Assembly (NCBI GenBank): GCA_965178125.1 | Contig: OZ237735.1 | Location: 620,001 to 684,000, forward strand | DNA from: Bilabrum cf. latius | Lineage: Eukaryota > Bigyra: Bicosoecida > Bigyra > Bicosoecida | Direction of reading: 5' to 3' | Length of the DNA stretch: 64,000 bases | Part shown: piece after piece, positions 38,742 to 50,263 of the stretch | Position numbering within the stretch: the first letter of the stretch is position 1 | Layout of the letters: every line of letters begins with the position of its first letter | Notes under the pieces: model-generated | What the model was told of the DNA's origin: nothing | What the model saw: only the letters and a program-made list of their open reading frames with translations | Databases searched by the model: none | Translations under genes and position numbers: made by a program

Positions 38742-41700
38742 TCAAATCCTCCGTTTTCGCCTGGTCACCACCGGCACCCTGCTGCTACCTGACTGTGCTA
38801 GCTGAGCCGCTGCCTCCTAGATCTGGCCGAATGCCCGCCCAGTCGACGAGTGCTACATCCCGACCGTGCTTTCAAAGGCAGGCTCTTCCCCGCCCATGGC
38901 TGCCATCCCACCGTCTGCTAGCTCCGCACCCGCGCGCTCCGGTCCACCGCCTCGCCCCCTCCCGCTCCGCCCCGCCTCCAATGCCGCCGCCCCGGAGTCC
39001 ATGTCGAAGGTCGGATCCACGGGGGGCGGGTCGAATGCCTTGCCCCCGGGCTATCTGTCTTCCTCTGCATATTCGCCCGAATCCATCGAATCTGTCGTGA
39101 CCGGCCGCCGGTTGGCGCCGGACTGCGACCTACCCAGTCCACTACCAGAAGCCTTGCCACTGCCGGGGCGGATCTTCCTAGCCACTGGCGCTGCTGCACG
39201 CGAGCCCGAAGGCGGTCGCGGGGGTTGCTGAGCGGCCCTCGCACCCCCATGATTCTGCGCGGCAGTACCCGGGTCCGCTACCCGCCTCTGGCCCGCTGCA
39301 GCCACTCCCACACCCCCGGCCCCTTCCGCCCTTGTTTGGATCGGGCTCACCGAGCGATGATGCAGGGTCCCGCCACCTCTTTTCTACTTGACGTCCTGGG
39401 GAGGCTCCCGCCGCGACCCATCCCAGCTGCTACCGACTCCTTCCCCTTCCCCTTGCACCTGCCCCTGCACCGCAGCAGCAGGCAGCCCGGCGGCCTGCAA
39501 CCGCTCCTGCAGCTGCTTGAGCGCACGATCGAAGACGGCCTGCCTCTCCGCCAGCGCCCTCTCGGCCCCCTCCGCATCCAGAGCGCGGGCCTCCACTGCC
39601 TCCTCGTAGTTGGCCTTCTGCGCCTCCAGCTGGTTCTCCAGGGTGGCCACGCGCGCCTTGAGTCGGTCCAGCAGCCGCTGCTGCTTTGACGACGAAGACG
39701 GCGCAGATGACTTACCCCTCCGGCCTCGACTGCCAACGCCCTCGATTGCGGCCCCCTCCCTGCCCAGACGCCCCAGCTCAAGATCCAGCGCCCTGCACCT
39801 CTCCTCCAGGCCGGTCGACCTGTCCATGTACTCCTCTACCTGCCTCTCAAGCCCTTTGGACCTCTCTCTCGCCCGCTTCAGCTCGCCCCGCAGCCTGGCG
39901 CAGTCGTGCTCGGCCACCCGCAGCCTGCTCTCGGCCTCAGCTGCACGCACCTCAAGGGCCGCCGCCGCGCGCACGCCCGCACCCGCAGACATCCCAATAC
40001 CTCTCCTGTGCACAGGCCCGCTGCTCTGAGACCCCGCAGAGCCCGGGTGGGAAAAGGAAGAGGAGGACTCGTGCTTGCCGAGACTGCCCTTTAGCCTGTC
40101 GTTCTCCTCCCTGACCCTCTGCAGCTCGCCCTTGAGCCGAGCAAGCATCTTGTCCTGCACGTCGATCCGACGCTGCTGCTGCCGCGCCAGCCTTTCCACA
40201 CGAGCCCCATCCGCGGCCACTTTGGCCAGCTCCTCCGGTGCTACTCCAGTGGTCATCTGGCTGCCAGCCACTGAGGCCGACCCGAAGCCACCCTCGGTGC
40301 CAGCAGCACCACCCCCGGTGGCGAGCCCTGCCACGGACTGCCTTCCCGGGGAGGACGAGGGGACCCCCTAGGGCGACGAGATGGACGAGGCCACACCCGC
40401 AGTCGCAGCCTCCTTCGCGTCCTGCTCGAGCTGAGCCCCTGTGCGGCCGTGCACCGCGAAGGCAGCCCGTGCTGCGCGAGCACCCAGGCCGCCCGTGAAG
40501 GCAGTTCTCGCGGGAGACCCCGCCTCTGCGCTGGCCTGCTCGCGGCCCATCTGCGCCACCTTCATTTGCAGCTTGGTACGCTCTGCCCTGAGGGCCTCGA
40601 CGAGCCGGTCGTCGATCTCGGATTTCTCCTGCATGTTCCCCAGCTTCGCCTTGGCTTCCTTGGCCTCCCGCGCCACCGCCTTCATCCGTGATCGCAGGCC
40701 CTTGGCCTCGCGCCTGGATGCCTCAAGCTCCTGCTGCAGCTGGGAATTCTCCCTGACGGCCTTCTATGCCTCTGCCCTGCGTGCCGCTGCAATGCCCTGC
40801 AGTTGCCGCTCCGCCCGCGCGTCCACGTCGACGGGCCCGCTCGCCCCGCCGCCGCTGCGAGCAGACTGGGGGCCCGAGGGACTGCCCCCCCCGGGCCCGT
40901 CATCCGCGCCAGACAACAATCCCAGCCCCATGGGCACGTCAGGCTCATCAGGCCCGTCACCAGATGCAAGACCGGAACCCCCCCTGCCAGTGGCATCAGC
41001 GCCGCGATGAGACCCTCCCGATGCAGAGTGCCCCGCCTCCGCAATCCCCGCCTCCTGCAGCTGCTTTTGCAGCTTCTTCACCCTCGCCTTTAGCATCACG
41101 ATCCGCTGGGCCCGACCCCTCCACCCAGCCCTCCCTGCCCCCCCTGGGCCTCGGAAACCGGCAGACTCCGCCCCGGCCCCGGCCGCCCCCGAAGAGGACA
41201 CGGCCTTCACCACGTCTTGGAGAGGAATATCATCTCCGAGCTCATTGCGCAGGGCGCGCTCGAACTGCATTGCACGAACGCGCGACTCGTCTGCCTGCCG
41301 CTGGGCCGCTTGCGCTCGCCGAGAGGCCTGTGCCGCTTGCCGGCGCAGGCGAGCAACCTCGTCTTGCTCGTTCAAGCGAGCGTCATCCGAAACCGCTGAT
41401 TGCTTCGAAGGCGATGCTTCAGAGGCTCTAGTCCCAAATGCAAGCGATGGAGCTGCACCTGAACTTGCCTTCCTAGCGCTTGGCGTGCTGGCTGCATCGC
41501 TAGTCCCGAGCGCTGCCGCTCGCCTCTGTTTCTGCAATGCCATGTGCAACTATCGGTTCTTCCTAGCAAGATCAAGCAATTTGGCATCTCTTGCATCGCT
41601 GGCAGACTACCTCTTCTTCAGCTTTGCCGCGCCTTTGGCTCCTGCTGCCTCGATAGCCGCGTGGCGATGCTGAACTGCGAGGAGCTGCTCTGGGTCTACT

Positions 41701-42062
41701 CCATCAGGAGGCTGTATTGCGATTACTAGCTCCTCTAATCTTGCCACTTCTTTCTACTTTGCCCTCAATTTCCGCTACAGCTCTGCTGTTGCCGTAGAGA
41801 CTGCCCGCTCGACGTCTGCATGCTACCCTACGGCTTTTGCTGCTCTCATACCGCCCGGAGGAATACCACGAGTGCCTTTTTGTGTGAACTTTGGATTTCC
41901 CAGAGATCTACTGGTTGTTTGTCTGCCAGGCGATGCGGAAGTGCTGCTACTGCCGGGTGCTGGGGAGATGCGCTACTCGTCCTCATTCGGTGAATCGATA
42001 ACGTCTCCCTCAAAACCACCCAAAAGATGCAATTTCAATTCTGTGGGGGCATCTGGATCCAT
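38742..42062 (-). CDS. CCDC13-like coiled-coil protein (TAG read as Gln)
   Basis: 1,106 residues, twelve in-frame TAG codons, stop TGA. The N-terminal 130 residues alone hold six TAGs, mostly in coiled-coil contexts such as AEL-TAG-RKLRAK-TAG-KEVARLEEL, LKKR-TAG-SASDARD and ARKNR-TAG-LHMALQ, where Gln keeps the heptads. Several long coiled coils follow (RIVMLKARVKKLQKQLQ, ELEASRREAKGLRSRMKAV, KMLARLKGELQRVREENDRL) with Gly/Ser-rich linkers. The pattern resembles CCDC13, a centriolar-satellite protein linked to cilia, which would suit a flagellate. The family link is tentative; the open frame is not. No introns. Confidence 0.75.
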
Positions 42063-42516
42063 GCGAGACTCCTACAACGCTTCGAAATAAGGGGCTTCCA
42101 TCCGGATCAACGGAAACCACCGTGCCATGATGTTGCGTGTGGTTCCACCCATTCCTACTAAGGTCGCCGCGAAGGATAGCCCCTGCCTGGCCGCACTGCG
42201 AATACAATGCCAGCAGGAGCCTATGGTGACATCGTTTAGCCCTCCCGAGGCAGTACCGCCGGCAAGGAAGGAAACAGCCCGTCTAGTTTGTGCTCCCTAG
42301 CCCGCTTCGGCCCTGTTGGCCAGGCCAGGCCTACAAACACACCCTTGCGGCGAAGGAAGACTGAATTGGCTGGTCGGCTCGGTGGCTGACCGAATGAGAA
42401 GCCACGTAGTGTTGCACCCGAAGCAAGCTGCCACCGCCGCCGGATAGAGACAAAAGCCGACGCAGACGCACTGCCACTGGCAGTTCCGGCTTGCCGATCA
42501 GCGAAGGCCGAGCTCG
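42063..42516. other. Divergent promoter region
   Basis: 454 bases between divergent genes. No gene is recognised; likely a shared promoter region. Confidence 0.5.
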
Positions 42517-43602
42517 ATGACCCGCTCCACCCAAACACACACTCGAAAGTTGCACGTAAGCATGCAGGCGAGCCCGTCCAATTCGTCCAGCATGGTACCA
42601 GCCCGACACTCAGTCGGTTGTACTGGGCGAAAACGGGCCAGAGTTGACCTTGAGCAGTGCCAAGCGCAGGCTGCAGCTGCTGAGGCCCCTGATTCCGCTG
42701 CTAGGACCCAACCCTCTGCTCTACGCAGAGCTGTTAAGTTCTCCCAGGCATCAAAGTAGCATGATGGCCCAAGTACACCAGTGCAGGCATTCACAAGAAT
42801 AGTGGAGGAAGCACTGGAGGCCGCTTCGTCAGCGCCAGGGACCCTGTGGCACTCAGGCAAGCGATGCTAGGCTATCATGAGGTCGGCCGATGTGGCTAGG
42901 GGGGTTCTTGGGCTCATTACGGATCTTAGATAGCGTATCGAGGCGATTTCAGTGGAAAATGAAGGGGAAGCACCGAGCAAGCGCAGGAGGACACTTTCAG
43001 AGTCGCCATCGCGTCGCAAATCGAGAGGCGTACCTGCGTTGCTGTGCGGGGGAGGGCCAGGTTGGCGATTCGATCAAGCTCATCTAGAACTAGTTTAGTT
43101 CATTGAACGGGTTCTGCAAGCAGGCATTGCCTACATGGAGGACTAGGCAGGCAGCTCTGTGGATGCCGGCTAGAACCCCGGTCCATTATCCGCCCAGCCG
43201 AGCACTGCCGCGAGAGGCAAGAGTAGCACGGCTAAATCGTTCTAGTGTGATAGTAACATTGCTAAAATGGGTGAGGCGAGGCAATCTACTGCAGCAGCAC
43301 CGTAGAATCAGACCGACGACGATGCAAACCAGTGGAGTGATTCAACAGTTGAAACCGACGGCCCGGAGGAGTAGGACCTGGAAAGCGAAAGCACATCCCC
43401 TAGTGCAAGCTCACGTGAATTTAGGGACGGGAGTACGAGAGGATCACCACCTTTGCTGGCGTCTTCACCCAAAGCAGCTGTTGCCGTCGGAGTTTCGGTT
43501 GAAGAAGTCAAAGCGCCGCAATTTGCGGGGACGCACAGCAGTGCTAGCTCGGCACAGTAGGATCAAGATATAGGTATGGCTTCATAGGGAGGTGCAGATT
43601 GA
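42517..43602 (+). CDS. Unknown protein readable only with TAG as sense
   Basis: 361 residues, eleven TAG codons (first at 42757 and 42868, last just before the TGA at 43600). Taking TAG as Gln gives one continuous frame with regular amino-acid composition; taking it as stop leaves nothing longer than about 80 codons. Features: a basic patch near the start (GRKRARVDLEQC), EAPSKRRRTLSESPSRRKSRG that looks like a nuclear localisation signal, and a short helix (FTRIVEEALEAA). The C-terminal half is Ser/Ala/Gln-rich and probably disordered. No family recognised. An upstream in-frame start is possible. Confidence 0.6.
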
Positions 43603-44040
43603 CTGTCCCAGAATTGCCGCCTGGAGACGTGCGATGCAGGCTCCGAGAGTCTTGAATGTTCTGACAGCTGCACCCAATGGTTGGACGCCTCCACGTGAGA
43701 TATGATCATGTACGGGGAGCACCATGGCAACATGTTCATGCAAGAAGTACTTGGCTGCTTGTGTCGTGATTTGGTGAAGTATGAAGGGGTCCCAGCCAGC
43801 ACGAGCAGTGCTCCTCGCTTCCTCATTCGGATTTTGTGAGCCACAAGCGATTAACAAACCGAATCACAGCATTTTTAGACGTGCTGACAATGCAAGTTGA
43901 TCCAAACGATCGATCAAAGCATGCCTCCAGCTGTGCTCATGCACCCATCGCGTGTCGTGACTACCCTCGGAACAGATAAAATAGTAAGCATACGGAAGCA
44001 ATGCAGGCCTAAACAAGAACGAAAGGAGCTCTAATAACAG
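43603..44040. other. Intergenic region between convergent genes
   Basis: 438 bases between the ends of two convergent genes. Nothing recognised apart from likely 3' UTRs. Confidence 0.5.
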
Positions 44041-45741
44041 TTAGTGCTCTTTCTTGCTCTCCTGCTGCCCAGCCGCGGCCCTACGAACGGCTGCCACTTC
44101 CTCGGGAAGCTCCTCCACCTTGGCCTGTCCCTTGGCAGAAGCAGGGATTTTCCAGCCTGCAGAGGGCGCATCCGGCACGCGAGCAACGCGCCGCAGGCGC
44201 ATTAGCTGCTGAGCCGCATCATTGTGCCTGTGCACATCTCCGGCGAACGCCCTGGTCGCGTCCCTGCCCTTGTAGCCCAGGATGAAATCAGCGCCGCCTG
44301 GATGCTACTCCTCGAAGCCGGTCGCGTCGACCGCAAACCCGCCGATCACCATCAGGCTCCGGTCGTTCTCCTTGCACTCCTGCTTCATGCGAGCCATGGT
44401 CCACTCGGGCAGATCGGCGGGCGCGTCCCCCCAGTCCAGCTCGGCGGCCTTGGCGTGCGCGGCCCGGGCCATGGTCTCTACCCTGCACTTCTCGATCGCG
44501 TCTTTGGGGAACTCCACAAGCTCCTCCACCAGGCCCAGCACGGACAGGCCGTAGATGAGCCACTTGGTTGGGTCGTACTGGTACCACTCGATCCCGTTGC
44601 GGTAGTCGTTGGGGAACTCGTGGTGGAAGTTGTGGTAGCCCTCCCCGAGGGTGAGCACCGCAGTGATGATCGAGTTGCGGGCCGTGTGGCCGTCGCTGAA
44701 CGTCTGGTCGCCAGCCCAGTGGGCAAGCGAGTTCACGCAGAACGTGCTGTGGTGTACGAACAGCAGACGCGCGAGGCCGGCCCAGAAGTACCCGCCGGAC
44801 CAGTCGCCCCAGCCGAGCCCGCACACGATCGTCGGGAGCAGGGCGCCCATCCCGATGGCTGCGAGCAGTCGGAGAAATACACAAAGCAACAGACGAAATG
44901 GAATAATAATACATTGTGGCAATTTAAGCCGCCGAGAGGTCGCGGAACTCAGTTGAATCTCACCGAAGAGGCCGTAGTACTTGGCCTGTGCTCGAATGAA
45001 CCAGTTCTTCTCGAGGTCTTTCACCATGCGCGTGCTGCTGCCTGTCAGCAAGCGGCGATCTTTCTTGACGAGCATCCATCCCATGTGGGAATAGAAAAAG
45101 CCTTTGGGTGCCGCGTAGGGATCCAGCGCGGTGTCGACGTACCTGTGATGCGCGCGATGGTCCCGAGCCCACCACAGAAGGGAGCCCTGCACCGCACCAG
45201 ACCCCGCCAGAAGCAGCGCCCACGTAACAGTCCAATGTGCTTTGAACGCTTGGTGAGAGAACAGCCGGTGGTAGCCTGCGTGGCATGGCGGAGGAATCTA
45301 AAAGGACCAAGGAGTTGCACCGGCACCAAGTGCAACCGAGCACGTCAAGATGCGTCTTGACCGCTGCATGTTCGGTGTCTCCAGGGGGCGTGTAACCATG
45401 AACTTACCAGCAGTAATACCAAAACCAGTGAAAAAGTAGTAGAATACAGCAAACGCAGCGGTTCGCCACTGAAGAGGCACGTAAAAGATGGCGTAGATAG
45501 TTGCCAAAGGTACTCCGGCAAGGATGAACAGATGGATGTAGTTCAGCCGCTGCCACAGGGGCTTCTCAGCGTGCGCATCACCAAGCATTGACGGCTAATG
45601 GGCAGCCTTGCCGACAGTAGCATCAAGTCGCTGCTCGAGCGGCAGCAGGACCGGGTTGTACCCAGACTTGCCGTCGCCCGTTTCCTCCGCCGGGGCCTGC
45701 AGGTGAGGCGTAGCGCTGGATTTGGGCCCTTCTTTAGGCAT
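44041..45741 (-). CDS. Delta-9 fatty-acid desaturase with C-terminal cytochrome b5 domain (TAG read as Gln)
   Basis: Three exons: 45741-45408, 45275-44964, 44858-44041; introns of 132 and 105 bases with GTAAGT/CAG and GTGAGA/CAG borders. 487 residues. The three His boxes are HRLFSH (just after intron 1), HRAHH (in DHRAHHRYV) and HNFHH (in EGYHNFHHEFP). Membrane helices surround them (YIHLFILAGVPLATIYAIFY). The C-terminal domain shows HPGGADFILGYKGRDATRAF, a cytochrome b5 haem motif, as in fungal Ole1. A TAG stands directly before HPGG (44305) and another precedes PSMLGDAH near the N-terminus; both are in-frame sense codons. It introduces the first double bond in acyl-CoA at the ER, with its own electron donor. 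Stop TAA. Confidence 0.92.
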
Positions 45742-46027
45742 TTTATGGATTTCTTTCGGAAACAGGCTCGACCTACGCCAAAAGACCAGAGATTTCTGGC
45801 TGATGTCACCGTGAATAATCCACTTCACGAAGCTATCATTATCCGGTATTGCAAAACATATCGCAACTTGAACAGAAAAAGTTTTGCGAAAGACTCGCAT
45901 CTTGACATTCCCAGCCTGTATGAACCAAGTTCACACAACACTGCAACAAACAATACAATCTTATAGTACAACAAATCCAACTGCTCGACCTGCACCTCCT
46001 GTGTCTAATCCGATGCTCCGCAAAAGC

Positions 46028-49000
46028 TCACTGCGGCTCCCATGGCATTGGCCTGCCTTTCACTCGCAGGCTGTCCCTGCCGCGTGAAGTAGCCGCGATC
46101 GGCCCTCTCTGCCGCCTGTCACTCGGTCCGATCGACCTAGATCTCACCTTCACCTGCACTGATTCGCTCCCCTTCCTTGCCTCGGGCCCAGGCCCCGCCG
46201 TCCTGCCTCTCGATCGCATAGATGCGCGGGAGGGCAGCGTGCCGTAGTGCAATGCATCTTCGGCGAGAGCGTGGGGGTCCACCACGGAAACATGTGCGCC
46301 CCGATCTGCACCGGAGTGCGCTGCACCCAGCCCCGCAGACATGAACGAGGACACCCCATCCGCTACCGCGGACGAGTGGCCCGGACCCATTCCTCCTCCT
46401 CCTCCTCGTCCCGTGGCCATCCCGGTCACAGCACCTGGCAAATGGATCTGACTGTGAGACTGCGACTGCTGGTAGTGGTGATGATGGTCGTAGGGGTAGG
46501 AGGAGCCCCGGCCGGGGTGCACTGCACGATGCCCGCTGTGACCATAGAAGCCGTCGCCTCTTCTTGCCCCACCTCTGCTGGCAAGATAAGCGCTGGTCGC
46601 TGAGGTCTGAACACCGGAGGCAGGTGGAACAGGGAGGGGGGCACCCCTGGGGTACAGCCGGGCGTCGACCGGCACTCCGCCTTGCTACCCGCCGTGCGCC
46701 TCGGGAAAGCGACCCGCGTGATGGTGACCCGCCTGTATAACCGTGGCGCCAGTACCGCTCGGCCGCACCACCCACCTATCCCCACCTTGAGGAGGTGGAG
46801 GACGCAGGGGGCCACGGCCAGCCTGCTGCTGCTGCTGCTCGCTTTGCGGCTGCTGATCCCTCGGCCTCGTACCTGCAGCGGCGGCATGCACGCCATGTAC
46901 GGGCATCGAGCCGGTGCTCGCAGCGGAGTCGCGGACACCCCTCCCGCCGTACGCCCCATGCGTGCTGGCTGCAGCCATGGCAGCTTCGTGCCTTCGCATC
47001 TCCTGCGCCCTCCTCTATCTCTCGACCTCCTGCATGCCCTCGGCAACTGCCCGTCGAGTTGTAGGGGATGCCGAAACACCGCTTGCAGGCCTGCGCGGCC
47101 CTTTCTCACCCGATATCTCAAGGCGTCCCGGGGTTGCCTCCAGCCTCGGTCTCGACGAGACACTCACACTGTGTTCCCTGCGTTCCCTGACCCTGGCCTC
47201 CCGCGGTGGTGACCACGCCCGCGCACCGCCCGCCATTTCGTACCCCTGCGGCCCTCGGCGACCTTGTTCCCTGTTTTGTTCCCTGCTCGACGGCCTTGCC
47301 CCTCGTCGCGTGTTCTCCGTCGAGGCGCCCCGTCTCCTCCTCGGCGACGGATCTCGGGAAGTGCGGACAGCTTGCGTCTCCCGACGGACCTGTTCCCAAT
47401 CCACCTCGGAATCTTGCTGCCGCCCCGGCATCCTGTGGTGCCACTGCTGCTACTCTTCGGTAGACTCGTACTCGTGCGCTGTGCCGCCTTGCACCGCATA
47501 TCCGTGCACCGCCCTGCCACCCGGTGCTTGCCTGCCACGCAAAGCTCCGTGGGAAGTGGCTGCCACTGCCCCTGTGCTAGCGCCCTGAAGATCCCACGGC
47601 TAGAGCGCACGGAGTGGACGGGCTCCGCTGCTACCTGCGGCCCTGTTCCCTGGTCGGGGGTGCGACCCCAACACGGGGGTGCCGTTGGGGTCTCGGGGAA
47701 ATCGCCTCAGGTGCTTGGGGCGCGTATCACCCGCCGCCTGGAAGTCCATCGTCTCGGGAGCGAGAGCTTCTTGCCTCTGTGCCTGCATGGGGTGCGACTT
47801 CGACTGCGACTGCGACTGCGATCGCGATCGGGAGCGGTGTGCTGAGCGATGGGGATCCCTGCCTCGAGACTGGCTGGCAAATGGAGGCTGTGCCGCCACC
47901 CCTGACCGCGCTGGTCTCATCGCCGGGCTGGCAGTCCTGGATCTGACCTTGGGCGTGGATCTCGGGGACGTGTCCCGGCTGGTGGGCCTGGATTGCCTGA
48001 GCTTCAAGTTGGGGCTGACGATGCCCTCCCTCGGGGGGTGTGCCCCCACGGTGGCGCGGGCGAAGGCCAGGATGTCTTCTGGAATACCCCCATTGTTGGA
48101 CCGGGTCTGGCCGTTCATTGCGTCGCTAGGTGTGATTTGCGACCTCCTCTATCCGTTCGGTGCGGCCGAAGTACCTGCCTCACCGGTTGCTCCTCGGCGG
48201 ATCCCACTGAAGCGATGGAATGCATCCGCAAGAAACCGAGTGCCACCAGACGCACCGCTCGCGTGCGCAGCTTCGTCAATTCTTCTACCATTAGACTGAT
48301 CGACCTAATGAACGCCATCGCGTATCGGCGAGTCTTGCTTTGCGTTATCGAGCAAGCCGCTCGCCGAGCTGGCACCGCTGGAATCGCCGGCCACCTAACC
48401 GAGTATCTCCGCGATTTCTCGCGCTTCTCGGGCCTCGCGCCTGGTTTGTGCCACAGACGTCCATTTTCTGTCATGGGACGGGCCGTACCTCCCTGCGCTG
48501 GACGGGCGAGCACCACTTTGAGAGCGAGCACTTGCCCCTGGCCGGGTCCCCACGGAAGCAGAGCCCCCCGAAGGTGTGGCAGACAGTCCAAGCTTTCTTG
48601 CTGCGCGGGTATTTGTACTGACGGAATAATCTCCTCTTTCTTGCATTATGCTTGCCGCCAACGTTCGGACGTCCTTGAACAGGGACGTAGACTGTGTGGC
48701 ACCTCGGCGGCTTCCAGCGCTGCTCGGTCGCGAATCTGGGGGTGCTACATCTGTATCAATTTCATTGATACCCATTCCTAGAAAATCGAGCTCGTAGGTG
48801 TTCTAGCCTTGGTGCGGGCGGGGCTGTTGCTACAAAGCGCCAGGGTGCCTCCGAGGTTCTGGTGTGGCCTCTTTCGAACCACTCTGAGAGCTCAGATTCG
48901 ACAATGTAGGCCTATCTGCGAATTCAATACTTGCTTTTGCCGATGTGTGGCCCGGGGATCTTCCAGCTCTGTTGTCGCTCCTTGAAAGGATGCCAGCTAG

Positions 49001-49096
49001 CTCTCTGATACGCTCACTGCGTTGCCGCAGCTGGACAACGTTGGACGGGCGCATACATGCAGCCAATGCTGTTGAAAAATCACTGCTTGCATCCAT
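46028..49096 (-). CDS. Large Ser/Arg/Gly-rich protein of unknown function (TAG read as Gln)
   Basis: 1,022 residues in one open frame with about nine TAG codons (48827, 48395, 47600, 47015 and 46685 among them) and a TGA stop. N-terminus MDASSDFSTALAACMRPSN; short helices (QLRQRSERIRELAGIL, RREAREAREIAEILG) are embedded in Ser/Arg-rich, probably disordered sequence, with a run of SRSRSQSQSQSKS near 47,830 and a His-rich patch near 46,480. It could be a cytoskeletal, ciliary or RNA-binding scaffold; no domain is recognised. The gene is inferred from frame continuity rather than homology. Confidence 0.6.
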
Positions 49097-49258
49097 TGTG
49101 CCAGTACGCACCAAACGGTGTCAAGTTTGACGATCGTGCCCGACGAGAGCAACGGGTCGTCTCCGCTTTAATTCAGAAAATGCCTCACAGCAGACGTTGG
49201 CAGATTCACCGCCCACAAGGCCAGACGCCAGCCCCATAAGAGCCCTTGTGGCTCTGGA

Positions 49259-50159
49259 ATGGCATCTGGGGTATCATTAGGCTCAGCTGCTCCTTCTGGC
49301 GATGATGTCGGGGCGTCTTTGCTTGCCTCACCGGAGAAACACCGAGAGTCTGCCAGTATGTACGGATCGCTAGCGGGAGGCGCTGCCTCTGGCAAGTCAA
49401 CAAAACGGAACATTAAAGATGCTGTAGTTACTAGACCTTTATTGAGCGGCCAGGCGCTTGATCCAACCAAAGCATTGGAAGCGGCAGCAACGACTGCGAA
49501 GCGCCTGCTGTCGAGCATCCGAGATCGACGAGAAGATATAGTTGGGTCGCTTGGGTCGTTTGCAAGGCGGAATAACGCGGCGTAGCGTAAGTGTCTGGGT
49601 CGCATCGCTAACGCTACTCGGCATGGCCCGATCCACGCCGCCACGTTCGCATACATGCATTCCCGTTGCCCTCGCAGTGAAGGATGCCTCGTAGCACAAG
49701 GATGTGGTTGTGGCTGCTCTGGAGAGATCATTAGACTAGGAGCTCAGGTCAATCTAGCGAGTTTAGGAAGAAGCGGATGAAGAAGACTAGTGCTGTTTCA
49801 TGCTTCGGGAAGTGAGCATTGCTGCGCGTGCGTCGTCCCTTGTGCTAGAGTGCCCTGCTCTTTTTGGCGTACCCGACCAGCGCCCGCCGCATGCTGCCCA
49901 CTTAAATCGAATTGCTCCGCATCTTACGCAGAGCGCCATGGGTCGCCACCGCACGAATTGCCGCCGCGCCGTCCGCGGGCTGCTGTCAGTCGTGAGGCTC
50001 ACAGCGCAGAGGTACCGCCGCCTGGAGACCGACAGAGCCATGGACGTGTCACCCATGAGCAAGCTGCTCACCGAGTCGGCCGAGGAACTGGATGAAATCG
50101 TGCAGAAGATGCCCCCGGCTGCAGACGATGGTTGTTGTTTGGGCTGCTGCCCTAGCTAA
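49259..50159 (+). CDS. Protein with a C-terminal cysteine cluster, likely palmitoylated (TAG read as Gln)
   Basis: Two exons, 49259-49586 and 49678-50159, with a GTAAGT...CAG intron of 91 bases; 269 residues. TAG codons occur just before the donor (49583) and five times soon after the acceptor (as in ALERSLD-TAG-ELRSI-TAG-RV-TAG-EEADEED-TAG), where Gln suits a coiled-coil helix. The last residues are GCCLGCCPS, four Cys in six positions, a common palmitoylation pattern for membrane anchoring. No family is recognised. Start: first ATG after an in-frame TAA. Stop TAA. Confidence 0.6.
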
Positions 50160-50263
50160 CGGTCGATTGAGAGTTGGCCGCGCGAATAGATGAGATTCTT
50201 GAACATGTTGACAACACTTTATTGCCTGCCTCAGGCACTTATTAAAGGCGTTAATGTAGTAAT

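Noticed and set aside
44224-45360. Long plus-strand frame opposite the desaturase
   Set aside because: It lies antisense to a desaturase with all His boxes and clear introns, and its product resembles no protein. GC-rich DNA gives such shadow frames often.
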